A stretch of 64,000 bases of DNA from Gibbula magus (GCA_936450465.1 OW388291.1:81109436-81173435); one strand, 5' to 3'; positions 46,201 through 57,800 are shown, numbered from the stretch's first letter. Notes: generated by a model from the sequence alone, not told the origin. Program-made: numbers and translations.

Positions 46201-49200
46201 TCTTGTTGCCTTTATACAAAATAAACCCTTCTCTTCTATTTCCAGGTAAGAGTAAAGGCTTCAAATTCTGCCTTAGGGCCAACAGTTGCAAGTCAATATC
46301 AGTGTATGGAACGGAAGAGCCCAAGAGTTTCAAAAGATGCGAGGCTAGGTTACTCCAGAAAATTTCGATCAAATTTTGCTCAGATTTGCTTGACAAGCCT
46401 TGGTTTTGTCCTGGTCACTTTGTGACCTGCCAGGATGATGTATAAGAAGTAATACGTACCAACATTGCCTTGGTTGTATCGCTAAACTTCTTCTCGAGGT
46501 CACTATACTTCTTCCAGTACCCATAACAATATGGGTAATGCTGGAAGAAGGCATCATAGGCCTCCTCAGCCCCTTGCAGATTATTCTGCAATTCAAAAAC
46601 GAAATATATAAAAATAAAGTATACCATTGACTACTCGGTCATAATACCGGAGCTTACTATATATAAATTTGAGTTTACTAGCATTACTGGTTATTGGGGA
46701 GAAGATGTTTAAGGCTTTTAAAGTGTAAAGTGGACACCCTGCCAGGCCCATATTTGAGGGAGGTCAGGACAAATGTACAAACTTTGATCTCCTAGGTGCA
46801 AGGTACCTCACCACAAAATTTCAGCTTTGTGAGTGCAATGGTTCTGGAGGAGAAGTCAAAAGTGTGAAACGTTTACGGAGCACGCCAGACAGACTGATGC
46901 TGGAAGATGACCCGCCATAAGTTGATGAGCTAAAAAAGGGATTAAATCCTATGGATGAAATTCACAGAGCTTTAATTCATTCAAGAAATCTTGGGAGAGA
47001 CTTGATCCTTTCTCTCCTTTATTATCCCAAAGAAAGTTTTAGAATTACAGTAACATAAAGGCAAGAAATACCTCTTGCTCTACGAACTGGAGAAGATATG
47101 TCCAACCAGTGAAATCATTAGGATTTTCTCTCACTGCCTTCCAGTATTTCTCCAATTCAGATTCCTTTTCCGAATTCACCAGTTCTTCGCTCTTACTTTC
47201 AGGTTTGACATCACTTGCTTCATTTACCATGTCTTTATCTGAAAATAAAACTTTGTGAGAAAAATTTTCGATACACTATTTCTGGTGTCTGTGTGAGAAT
47301 GAAATAAACTTAGTATATATGTTAATGTACAGGTAACACTCCATTTCTTAAACATAATGGAGTCAAGGCCCAAAGGGAGAGTTACGAGAACATTAACCCT
47401 TACGTTGCGTATATATTTTTTACCATTTTTAGCCCCTGTGGCGGAATTTACAGGCTCGCAGCTCGCAGCAGTAGTTTGAGCTTATTCACTAACGAGCTCT
47501 GCTGGCGGAATTTCCAGGCGGCGATTCCGGTACCGTTTTTACGAAATATACCGCATCTACATGGCGAATAAGGACTATATACGGGCGTTCAATACAAATT
47601 CAAGTAGCGACACCCGTACACAAATGGCTAATTCACACCCGAAACTTTGAATGAATTTTCTATGTTTTTTCGTTTTTATTCTATTACTTTCGAAAGATTG
47701 TCTTTAATTCGGGCCTCGTAACATCATGAATACGAAACGAAAAAAATTCCATTTATATACGGAATTGAAGACAAGATGTCTAGCTTCACAATGATATAAA
47801 AATTATTAGAATGCGACCTTTGGTTATAATTCTATAGCTATGTAAAGCTTGTCTTTATTTCCACCTATAAAATCGTCAATACTTACAACATGTATGCGGC
47901 ATTGCAAACGGTCGTTCATCGCACTTTTCCAAGAAATCATAATCTCGAACCAGTTGACAAATAAGCACATGTCAACCCAAATATGGTTATGTTGTTTGAC
48001 TTTTCAAATAAACGCTAACCTCGAACCATAACTGATGAAAATATGTTGATTAGTTTGTGTGCCGTTTGGTTTCACATGCCTCTCAGAAAGGTAAAATTGT
48101 ATCTTTATTTCTGTGAATAAATCTGCGCATTTTATATAGAATAAAAGATTATTCTTTTCGGTTTATTGTGATATAAAAATTATGAAAATGCATTCAGTAT
48201 TTTAGCCGTGATAAATGTTTTAGAAGTTGTGAAAATCGCCGATTGTTTCAAAATTTATGAAGTGTAAACATGACCTTTTTCACGGCGCTTGCTGTGTCTT
48301 TATTATTTTTTTGAGATTTTCTAATTTTATATGGGAATGTAGTCCATTGTTTCCCCTTTATTTTGCCGTATTTTTTTTTGAAAACAAACTATTCGCTCAC
48401 ATGATATGAAGTGCGGTAGTAAGGCGAGTTAGCGATTTTTTCCCCCGTCTCGCGAGATGCGAGGCAGATAGCAGTCTCGGGCGAGGCAAACCCGAGGCAA
48501 TACAAACACGTGGGTGAAAATAGCCTCAAGCGAATTAATGCTTCGGGGGCTAAGCCCGACAAAATTGGCCTTTTGTAAAGCTAATTATCAATGCGTTACG
48601 GGTCAACAATGCACACGCAATTTGGTGTGAATTTTACTTGATATTTCGACCGGACATTCACACAGACTTGTTATCGTGGCTATCTGCGAGATGTATGTAA
48701 ACAAGTTTTCATGTGGCGATATACGGACACACTTCGTCTCGCATTTCGCCTGGGGGGCAAATAGAATTATTACTGACCCGGTAAATGCACTAAGTCCAAC
48801 GTACGGGTCTCGCCAAGGGTTCTAACATTTTTCTCTATGAGCCTCCCGGATAATTCCGTCGCCCGCATGTTAAGGGTTAAATTACATTCAAAAGTTGTTT
48901 TTTTCAATCACTTTAAAAAGTTGAAGAAATTAAATATCTGGTTAAAAATCTTGATGTGACATGCAACTGTCCATGGCTGGAAAATAATGGAACTGGAGAA
49001 TAGGACGACATCACAAGTATAATATAAATGAAAATATGCATCACATTTATCCCTTTGTCAACCATTCCATAACGTTTATTCTTTATTGTTTTGCAATACA
49101 GTAAAAACCTAAAGTAGAAAATCATTTTGGTACTGCACTTACAATGTAGTATTGGCCCTTAACCTTCCACCATGATGTAGTAGAACTACATGTAGACTAG

Positions 49201-51559
49201 AGAAATTGGGCAACAGACGTTGGAGTCATAAAGTTGATACCATAGTCACAAATCACTGTTAAAGTTTTTAAATTTACTTTAGGTGATGCTGCAAAAGTGG
49301 GTTTGACAATGTTAACTTTACCTGAATAAGCTTGTTAATTTGTATTATTTGTAAAATATCTGATTGTGTTTGGCCTGAAGAGTCGAGTAAAGGCATGCGC
49401 ATGCATCCAATACCTTGAGTATTGATGCACAGTATCAAAATTTGCCTCAGCTATCCATCCATTGAAAAAAATTAAATATAAACATGTTCAATAATTATAT
49501 CTATATATTAAAATTCAAAATTTAATTCTTTATGTGAATGTGTGACTCATTTGGAGAGGAATCTGCACTATCCATAATGCATGTGATGTCAAAACTCAAG
49601 TTCTCACAAAATCAGGTAATCAGTAATGTACCTATGTTCCTGACATCTTAAAGAGTAGAGTTGGTGCCCTCTTCTGCATTTGATTGGTAAACTCAACACT
49701 AATGAGCAGTTTTTGCATCAAAGGGGAGATAATTTGCATGAATGAGCATAGTTACAAGCTTGTTTCTGAGCATAACTATTAACAATTTTAGAACATTCTA
49801 GCATTCATAAAACAGTCTGATTAAAATCGACCCTGTTCCGAGGAATCAAATCTGCAAAATCGTTCACATCAGGATACGAACTGGTTTTATAGGGGCCACT
49901 TGATTGCACTAACCCGGGTGTAGCCCGGTATAGCCCGGTCACGTGAGCTGTCTACCCGTGTGATCCGAGCAGACGAAACAAATCAAATTGGTTCGGGTTA
50001 TTGTTATGGCAACCATCATAGCCAACTTAGTTGCCCGCAACTAACAATCAAACTTTTCTAAAGTGTTTGCGACAATGACAACGATATCTCAACAACGATG
50101 AACAATATTATTACTTCTGCTAGAAATGTTTGCTACATTACTCTTTCCCTTCAGTCCTCTTATAAATAATTGTATTGGAATTGTTTAGATGGAAAGATAT
50201 ACGATATTTTCAAATATGCAAAAACGAGTTTGGTCCGTATGCTGTCATTATCGCCCGCTCATTTGAAACCGGGTCAACCAGGCTACCCCGGCGGGCGATA
50301 CTGAACACCCGCCCGTCTGAATCAAATGCGTTGCCGCTTCACAACCGGGTTGCCGGCGATATGAGTTCGTATCCTGATTAATGTACTATTTCCCAACTTT
50401 TATTCCTCGAAAAACTGTCCAGTTTAATCCCACTGTCACTGATTCATAAAACAGTTTAGGGTTCACTTAATATTGTTTGCTTGTGAAAATTAACACTTAT
50501 TGCAAACAACATACCGTGACTGTTGCGGGTCAAAATAATATTTCGACATTTTAAGGCAACTAGGGAGTTGTAACCTCTAAAAGCACACCACCACCATATA
50601 GGAACTTCAAATTTGTATGAAGGTCAGTTAGGTCAGAAGTCATAGTTTTCGAATAATGTTCCATAACCGTTTTTGACAGATCAGACAGTGTCATATAACC
50701 CAGAATACATTGTAGTTTTGTAGAATTTATAAATCTAATAGAATATTTGATATCAGTTGTAGAAATATTTTATGTTGGAAATATTACCCGTACATATAAA
50801 CCTGAGAGATTATTAAAATGGTATCAAGTGTTTAGATTACAAATACTATTATTTTAGAATAAATATGACCATTTTTTTAAAGTATTAACCTTGTTCGCAT
50901 GCATGAATTGTGTTTATATATTATTATCCATTGCACATTATGTCCCAAACTGTATGTAGTTTTGAATTATCATATATGCTTTTGGTCTTTCTCAATATGT
51001 TTGCATTTGATGTCATAATAAACAATGATTGCAGCCACTTGGATTTGATGCATTTTCCTTCAGGTGCCTGAGGTGGGTCACACAATCAAATGACAAAATG
51101 ACTTGTCAAGAAATTTAGAATTAATTTTAACAAGGCTTTTGATTTTTGAAATGTTGAATAGGCCTATAAGGCCATATGTTGACGTGCACGTTTTGCAGCT
51201 ATTTCAAATAGAGACAATATGTTTTATCATGCAAACTATAACACAAAGGACTGTCCGTGATAAATCAATGCTTACTTTTATTACATTTCTGTGAGTTCAA
51301 CATTTTAGTAATAATTATTTCTAAATGCTGATGTCACCGATTCGTAATCCACGTCGACTGACACCAAATATGTACGCTTCTAACAAAAAAATCGACAAAA
51401 ATAGTGTCACTATCAGCACAAGTAAGGTTTTATTGCAACTACATATTCCATTACAGAAGCTACAGGTAAAGGATTACATAGATTACCCTTCGATGCAGTG
51501 GTACCGTTATCCTCGGATGTAGAATCTCCAACGCCAGACTTATCAACAACGTCCGCCAT
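37234..51559 (-). CDS. PRPF39: Pre-mRNA processing factor 39 (complete, 15 exons, 670 aa)
   Basis: Exons in gene order: 51487-51559, 47072-47238, 46460-46585, 44824-44939, 44262-44429, 43757-43952, 43310-43420, 42674-42838, 42358-42484, 40155-40363, 39710-39769, 39152-39333, 38633-38713, 38213-38375 and 37234-37302. All phases join: 2,013 nt, 670 residues against about 669 in human. HAT (half-a-TPR) repeats run through the protein: [99 protein letters not shown] and [16 protein letters not shown] Tyr/Gly-rich tail ends the protein ([12 protein letters not shown]). PRPF39 is a nuclear U1 snRNP-associated scaffold acting in early 5' splice-site recognition. An acidic Gly/Pro insert follows [10 protein letters not shown]. 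Its start faces TMEM179, and intron 9 contains an opposite-strand gene. Confidence 0.95.
37490..37810 (+). repeat. two-unit tandem repeat in a PRPF39 intron
   Basis: Two copies of a unit of about 120-140 bp in PRPF39 intron 14, carrying 'tattgaccttgaaaatgagg', 'aatttgaagactct' and 'ttcatgagatattgtggtaa'. The array ends with a short gactgactgactgac run. Same general style as the other core repeats but an independent family. Confidence 0.55.
41167..41846 (+). CDS. unrecognised small protein, possibly N-myristoylated, nested in PRPF39 intron 9 (2 exons, 135 aa)
   Basis: Exons 41167-41287 and 41560-41846, joined by GTAAGC...TTACAG in phase. AATAAA at 42098-42103, about 250 bp past the stop, completes a transcription unit wholly inside the PRPF39 intron (40364-42357) on the opposite strand. 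The start MGSNISC fits the N-myristoylation pattern (Gly2, Ser6) with Cys7 as a possible palmitoylation site. The rest looks soluble and mostly helical: [33 protein letters not shown], then a basic, Cys- and Tyr-rich part [20 protein letters not shown], ending [14 protein letters not shown]. There is no membrane segment or signal peptide. CG content and codon use are higher than in the flanking intron, as in real exons here. I do not recognise the family. A membrane-attached adaptor role is only a guess from the lipidation motif. Confidence 0.7.
42098..42103 (+). terminator. poly(A) signal of the nested gene
   Basis: AATAAA about 250 bp downstream of the TGA at 41844-41846 and about 255 bp before PRPF39 exon 9. 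It supports a separate plus-strand transcript that ends before reaching the host exon. Confidence 0.55.
46151..46231. repeat. perfect 22-bp inverted repeat with 37-bp loop
   Basis: 46151-46172 (gaagggtttattttgtata plus aag) is exactly complementary to 46210-46231. It lies in PRPF39 intron 3 and would fold into a hairpin on either strand. No terminal duplication is seen, so it may be a tiny MITE or a hairpin RNA source. Confidence 0.6.
46720..46938 (+). mobile_element. minisatellite-core repeat element, partial copy F
   Basis: One and a half core units ('aaatttcagctttgtgag', 'ggttctggaggagaagtc', 'gtttacggagc') end in 'gccataagttgatgagctaa'. The left terminus is missing. It lies in PRPF39 intron 2. 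Confidence 0.5.
47397..48876. mobile_element. piggyBac-like non-autonomous element in PRPF39 intron 1
   Basis: TTAA at 47393-47396 and 48877-48880. The left terminus CCCTTACGTTGCG and the right terminus (in inverse) CCCTTAACATGCG share the CCCT start and GCG of piggyBac ends. Length 1,480 bp. The interior has CG-rich patches (48440-48560, 'cccccgtctcgcgagatg') but no ORF longer than 60 codons, so no transposase remains. Confidence 0.7.
49869..50378. mobile_element. inverted-repeat element of unknown class in PRPF39 intron 1
   Basis: Termini atcaggatacgaact and its inverse agttcgtatcctgat, about 510 bp apart. The interior has GC-rich blocks with a repeated motif: 'aacccgggtgtagcccgg' on the left, 'gaaaccgggtcaaccagg' and 'acaaccgggttgccggcg' on the right. 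No clear target duplication, no ORF of substance. Confidence 0.5.
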
Positions 51560-51818
51560 TGTTTTTAGCACTAACTCTTAGCAGCGCTTGCTTATATTAT
51601 GATAACGCTTTGAACAAGCGATTGTCTCTGTGCGGAGTTTAGGAAAATTAAAGTCACCTGCAGTTATTCCCCTTTCCCATTCTAAATCGTCGTATGTGTG
51701 ATACAAATCGACTAACCTCTATCAGGTTGTCTTCGTTTTCCGGGAATAGCCGATATTTTGTTTTGGTCACGAGACTTCTTGGGAGTTCAGCCCCTTGTTT
51801 TGACTGTTGAGTATCAAC
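51560..51818. promoter_or_regulatory. shared divergent promoter region of PRPF39 and TMEM179
   Basis: Only 259 bp separate the two start codons on opposite strands. No TATA box is evident at a fixed position. The segment is less AT-rich than neighbouring introns and contains scattered CG dinucleotides ('atcgtcgtatg', 'cttcgttttccgggaat'). Such close head-to-head spacing normally means both 5' UTRs and both core promoters share this DNA. Confidence 0.65.
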
Positions 51819-54800
51819 ATGGGGATAGGAAATATTTTAGTTTTAGCACAAGTGACAAGTTTTCTTATTTCTTTCATATTTTCATTCTTTATATTCATTC
51901 CAGTGTGGATAAATCTGAATGATTTTAAGGGCAACTGTTTGCTGTACAGCTATGGAGCGTGGATGCAAGAGTCATCACAGCTTTCTCTGCTCATAACATG
52001 GGGTCCAAACAGTGCATGCAACTTTACTATCTTCATTGGTGTTGTAGTCATGCTCTTGTCCATATTCTACCTTGTTTGGGACTCCAGATACTTGTTTAGA
52101 GGGAATGACAGGTAATTACTTGCTTCATGTTGACTCAACGTGTAGGCGTATAATATTACTGTCCTCTGCCATTGGGTTTTGGAGGCAAGCTAGTTGAAAA
52201 TATTCTACAAGATACACTAGTACATTAAAGATCCATTGTTAGTGTTTCAAATACAAACATACTTTTTGAAAACCTACTTATGATATCAATCACTAGAGAA
52301 GTCTTTTATCTACAATGTGACAATATAAATTTTCATGTCACGACAATCCAATGAAATTTGGTTTTGTAAACAAGCACACCTTCGATTAACACTCGCCAAT
52401 AGAATCTGACGTTGTATGAACAGAATTCCCTTCATTGCATAAAAAGTACTCCACAGCAACAAGTGTTTCCGAGTCACTCAAGCTTGTTTATTTCACAAGT
52501 CGTCATAGCAACCTTCGAAAAGCTTGTGCTTCTCAACTGTGTTTGTACCATTACTGAATGTGTCGATTGTTGTATCAACATGTTTCTAAATGTCCTGTGA
52601 ATATCCAAATAATTACATTTATTCCGTTACATTACATTTTTGTTATGATTATACTGAGAATACTATATTTTCATTGATTATACAATTCAAGCAAAACACC
52701 TAGTTGGGTAAAACTTTCATTTCAATATCTGTAGTAACTACATAATTGATTATATTGATTGATTTTATTTTTCTTCAGCACATGGCTTGATGCCTTTATT
52801 ACATGTGGAGTTACACTGATGATGACAGTTGTGTTATTTGCCAATGCGCTCACGGTGAGTGTTGGGTTTGATGACTGGTGTGCAACTCTTACAGGAACCA
52901 AGTCAGAAATAAAAAGGTAAACAAAATTATAAATACCAACATTGGTTAACATGAAATAAAATTTTTATACCAATTTAATGCCATAAACTTGGTTGATATG
53001 TATACACATGTTGCCAGAAAGAAAGAAAGTAAAATGTTTCACTTTTATTTGTGCATGTACACACACAAGAGCAGGTAATTTGAGAACAGATTCCCCTGAT
53101 ATGGTATCCCATGGGTGATATAGTGGAGAGTAAAGGAGCATATATAAAACCATGGGTAACCGAGGATGGTACACACAATTTTATATTTGTAGGCCTATTT
53201 CTAAGAACAGGTTTGCTCTGTGTTGTATACTTCCAGCATTTCCAAACTATTTTCTGATAAAAAATTTCTCTTATTTTCAATGAATTTGTTTTAAAATGCT
53301 TTAAAAAAATAAAATGATAAACAAAGTATCAAAGAGTTATAGTTTCAGACTGTCTGTTTTGTATGTACATGTATGTATACCTGTATTTGGTCCCAAAGGC
53401 CAATATTGTTGAAAAATAAATATGATGATGAAATAGCTCAACATATTTTAAAACATTTAAGCTGCTGCAGTGATAAGTGTTCAATCATTCTGAGTGATCA
53501 CTTTAAAGGAATGACAACTTCTTATCAAACAGAATAATCCAGAAATGGTCATTAGCATGTCTGGAATGACACCTGTAGCCATTCAAAATACATTAGCACT
53601 AGGTTTTACTACAGAAATCTGGGAACTTTCCCCAGGAATTCACGGACATTCGAGAATTATGCCTGGCAAACAACTAGAAGATGTTTAGTCGCTAAACGAA
53701 TACCCCAGTGTGACAATAGAGTGACGTCACTAGAGGTTTATAAATACATGTATGTATCTCTGTATTTGGTCACTGGGGTCGATATTGTTTAAAACTAAAG
53801 ATGACGAAGACATAGCTAAACTTATTTTAAAACACTTTAGCTGCCAGTGGCGGATCCAGGAATTTTGAAAGGGGGGGGGGGGTCCACAATTTTTTTCCCA
53901 TACCAGCCAATGCAAAAAAAATTTGAAAGGGGGGGGGGGGGGCCACCCCCCCCCCGTGGATCCGCTAGTGGCTGCTGATGAATCTTCTTCCATTGCAGCT
54001 GTGAGATGGGTCAGTATGAAGGTACCCTGGTGCTGAAACCGCGGGTAGACATCAACACAGACTCCTACTACACTCAGTATCAAATGTCTCTGGTAAGTGC
54101 TAGCTCAGTCCATAGACACATAGGAGGCCAGGATAGCGCAGTTTGGTTTCCGATTAAGAGGTTTGGGGTTCGCATTGTCTGCTGTAAAGACATCTTCAAC
54201 AGGCAGTAACGGTTTTGGTGCTACACTAAATTTCGGTACAGTACCACCCATGGTTTCTTAGTTTCAGTTTATGCTGACAGGTTTGACAAAGGTTGCACAT
54301 TTTCTCCCTGCAATTATACCAGCCACAGTGATATAAGTGAAATACTCTTGAAACCCTCTCATTTGCTGGAGATTAAGTACTGTACTGTACAGTACTGAAT
54401 CCAAAATAAAAATGTTTTGTCAAGATTAAGTTCAACAATGACTGTCGGTTTAAGAAATTGTGCAGAATGGTGTTCACTATTTTTTCTGGGGATATGGTGT
54501 TATTCTATATACCTGATAAATTTAATAAGTGCATTAAAAGTTTGATTATGTCATGATATAAGACAGGAATTTTACATTTATATTGTTCAAGTACATTTTA
54601 ATCATCATAATCAGTTCCATTTGCAAATTGTGCCTAAGACCTGAATCTTAATCTATAATTTAAATACATTATACAAGAAATTTTGATTTGTTCATACACA
54701 AATGTCTGCACTTGTTACAGTTTGGTCTATGGGGGACGTGGCTGTGTTGGCTGGTATTGGCGTTCTTGTCGAGCATAAAACTGTATCGATACCACCGCCA

Positions 54801-54888
54801 GGAGGCCTTCCTTACCAGTATGAACAGGGAGAGGGAGCGCCTCATTCAGCGTGTCGGACACTCACAAAATACTCAGGACCCTTTGTGA
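51819..54888 (+). CDS. TMEM179: Transmembrane protein 179 (complete, 4 exons, 230 aa)
   Basis: Exons 51819-52111, 52779-52916, 53999-54092 and 54721-54888. Phases join to 693 nt, 230 residues against about 233 in human TMEM179. The ATG at 51819 (MGIGNILVLAQ) is used. An upstream in-frame TTG is not needed. Four hydrophobic segments are visible: about residues 5-30 (AQVTSFLISFIFSFFIFIPV), 70-90 (FTIFIGVVVMLLSIFYLV), 102-125 (FITCGVTLMMTVVLFANALT) and 178-195 (WGTWLCWLVLAFLSS). Family landmarks are NDFKGNCLLYSYGAWM, WGPNSACNF, TVSVGFDDWC and QFGLWGTWLCWL. A charged C-terminal tail follows (RERERLIQRVG). The family is neural-enriched in vertebrates with unknown molecular function. It is head-to-head with PRPF39. 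Confidence 0.92.
52200..52745 (+). repeat. dispersed repeat family R3, copy 3 (TMEM179 intron 1)
   Basis: Inverted relative to the copies at 26335 and 27425. Shared stretches: 'gttagtgtttcaaat', 'cttttatctacaatgtg', 'gacaatccaatgaa', 'gaacagaattcccttc', 'cattactgaatgtgtcgatt', 'aacatgtttctaaatgtcc' and 'cctagttgggtaaaac'. It fills most of intron 1. Confidence 0.6.
53335..53840 (+). repeat. diverged duplication in TMEM179 intron 2
   Basis: 53335-53475 and 53715-53840 are related: 'catgtatgtatacctgtatt' against 'catgtatgtatctctgtatt', 'gatgaaatagct' against 'gaagacatagct', and 'attttaaaacatttaagct' against 'attttaaaacactttagct'. The second copy is followed by a MITE insertion. The first preserves the corresponding uninterrupted sequence. 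Confidence 0.6.
53845..53970. mobile_element. hAT-like MITE with poly-G/poly-C runs
   Basis: Ends cagtggcggatcc and ggatccgctagtg are imperfect inverted repeats. The cagtggcggatcc terminus is one I recall from hAT-type MITEs in many animals. GCTGC is duplicated at 53840-53844 and 53971-53975. Two runs of 13 or more G and a C run form a potential quadruplex or hairpin. It ends 28 bp before the exon 3 acceptor of TMEM179. Confidence 0.7.
54121..54365 (+). mobile_element. tRNA-derived SINE, third copy, decayed (TMEM179 intron 3)
   Basis: The head 'ccaggatagcgcagtttgg' and a damaged B box 'ttggggttcgcattg' are followed by 'cagtaccacccatggttt', 'tttctccctgcaattat' and 'agtgaaatactcttgaa'. More mutated than the copies at 7184 and 31935, so an older insertion. 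Confidence 0.75.
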
Positions 54889-57800
54889 TAGAACCAGGAT
54901 GAAATCTCAAACTCACGGTGCTAGTACATACAGAGCTTAATCTCATTCAAATACTGACTTAAATTTGTAAAATTACTCCTTCAGACCATACAGCATGGCT
55001 ACTCAAGTCATGAAAATGCTTCTCTTTACACTAACAGAGAATAATCTGCGATTGCCTGGAAACTAATAAAATACAAACCCACAACATTATGGTATAAGCA
55101 GGCTAGTGATAGACTGGCAGTCCAAAAGGCTAGTTTTAATTTAAAGATATAATCCTGTAGATGCTTTTGGCTGGCTGAAATAGCTACTGGCCAGTATTTT
55201 ATTAAATTAACTAGTCTGAATGGCTAGTGCTTTGCAAAGGTTAATTTTGACCGCTGAGTTGTATTGCCACAGCATTGACATTTGAAATATATTGGAATCA
55301 CAGTCACATGAACAAATTGAGTAGACAAAAGTAGGCTTTCGATCTGTGAGCTTGTGGAGTCCACCTAGTTGATGGTATGTCTGATAGGACTGGAGCAGCC
55401 ATGTTGTCATGTTCTGAAGGGACAGTATGGCCAGGGTGTCGCTATTAAATCAGGGGAGGTAACTCGTGCATTATGTGACGAGTAAAAACTGTATGTTCAT
55501 TTGAAGAAAGACAAGTTTTATGGATTTACAAGAAGATTTATAAAGAAGTTGTAAATCCATAAACTTGCATTTGTTTATCTTACCGACTTCAGAATACTTC
55601 TCAACGAAGTTGTATGTTCATTTGACTGATCTACATGTCTTGTTACGCTGTGCCGTAACAATTATTTTCAGTCACATGGCGCTGATGAAGGCTTCACTGC
55701 TTGTTGGTTTTGTTTTATTTGCACAACTGTCAAGTTGTTTAATCTAAAATCATCAAATAACATCTGGAAAAATATGTTTCAAATTCAATATGTTGGTATA
55801 AGCAGAATTATCCCCTCAATTTCATCTCAAGCAAAGTCATACATAATACTGTTCCTTTAATGTGTGATTTGTGTTTTAATCAGATTGTCACAGGATTATT
55901 ACCAGACATTGCTTATTAGGGAGTACCTGAAGTAAATGTTATGTTATGTTGTTACATGGATTAAAAATTTTTGGTACAGAGGCTACAATTTTCTTGGAAA
56001 AAGTGGCTTGGAGCAAGTGTCAAGTGGATGCATTTGATGTGACCCTTTAGTATGGCAAATATTTACTCACTTCTTTGATAAAAGTTCTTGCTTTGAGTCA
56101 AATAGCTTTCCTACATTCTGAAATTCAGTGGAAAGATTGTGTATATATGTTCTTACTTTAGAATCATTTTTATCATATACTCATACTATCTGAATTCTAG
56201 GTTTTGTCAGTAAAATGCTTTCTATAAATGCTGTACACAATTATCTTTAGATGAAAAACAATTTTGTAAATGGCCGAGTTATGTGCTTATTTGTTGCATG
56301 TTTTTGTTCAATTTCTCAAAGTTCATGAGAAATCAAATTGGCAGTCAGTTTATTGTAATGTCATATTTATTCGAAAATAACTGAAATTTTCTGACTTTGA
56401 CATAATAATGGCATTCTAATTCATCAAAACTACATGTAGAGGATTTGGTGATGGATTAACTGTCAAATATTAATTGATATTGTATTCAATATTCACTTAA
56501 AATATGCATTTATTTCATGTTACACAGAAACTTTTCTGTATTTTGCACAAAATAAAATTAATCGATTTGCTTTCTAGCATGTTATGGGATCAAAGATGTC
56601 ACAGCCTCGAAGTAGGTTTTTTAAAGACATCACGGAACATCTAGAATCAAAGTGATCTCAGTAGCGTATTGCCCTGAACTATTAGAACCGTCACTCGTCC
56701 TCGTGCTTATCTATGATTGTTCAAAGTAAAACTCTACATGGATCCCAAACAAATGAGTGGTGAAGCTAGTTCAAGCTACAATAGTTTAAAATTAATATAA
56801 TATTGATAATTGCTCATTTGGGATTTGAAAAGCATTACAAATGAGTTTAATGAAAATTGTAAAAGTGATCTAAACATAATAATAAATAAATTATGAATCA
56901 TTTTAATATTGCAAGGTTATTTGAAAAATGTTCATGTACAAAGTGATTGTTTTCTTATTTTGTTGAAATTATAAATAAATATCATTGGACTTTAAATGAG
57001 TTTTTTTTCTTTGTACATCTGTCAATTAAATGAAGATAATCAAGAATGCTGTTGTAGAGAACATACATAAAAAAGACAGTCTTTAAATATTTAAGAGTGA
57101 AGTTTTGACATGGATACTTATGTCAACTATATAGAATAAAGAAGTTGTAAGTCCAAAGAATAATTCTTTCTGTATCATCTGAATTTCTAAAAATGTGCCT
57201 AATGCTAAATCCATAGATGCAATTTCTTGAAATGGTAAGTTTCATGGTTTCAACTGAGTTCATTCTCTTCCCACAGAGGCAACTCCACTCAGTTCTTCCA
57301 TCCGAACATCTGTTGCATATGAGCCATATTTCACAATCCCCGTAAAATCTTCAGGCATTGAAAGTTTGCAACATCCTTATTTTTGTACCATCAAACATTA
57401 TTTTACAACTGCAACAGACTTCAGTCTTGTATGTGCGCATTGCACAGATGAAGCAACTCTAGTAATTTTAACAGTATGGTTGCTCAGTTTGGAACAACAT
57501 TGCCGATTGCGCAACTTACTTTTGATGGAGCCAATCAGGACTCTATTTCTAGCCCAGAATGCTCCATATGAAAGAGGTTAGGATGGGTGGACTAAATGCT
57601 TCGAGGTGGTTCATCTCAAACTGACAGCAGCTGATTGGTCAAATTTCTTATAACGTAGGTCAGGTTTCGCCTATTGTTTTGTGGGTAACTTCTTTTCTTG
57701 AAATAGCCTCTATGAGTAAAACTTCACAGTGTTTAACCTCTCTGTAGGTTTTTTTCTCAAAGCAGAAGACCTCAGTGCCATGTTATTTCTTCCGCATATA

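Noticed and set aside
53730..54083. 117-aa minus-strand frame with a Pro/Gly-rich stretch
   Set aside because: It translates the poly-G/poly-C runs of a MITE and overlaps TMEM179 exon 3 antisense. No support as a gene.
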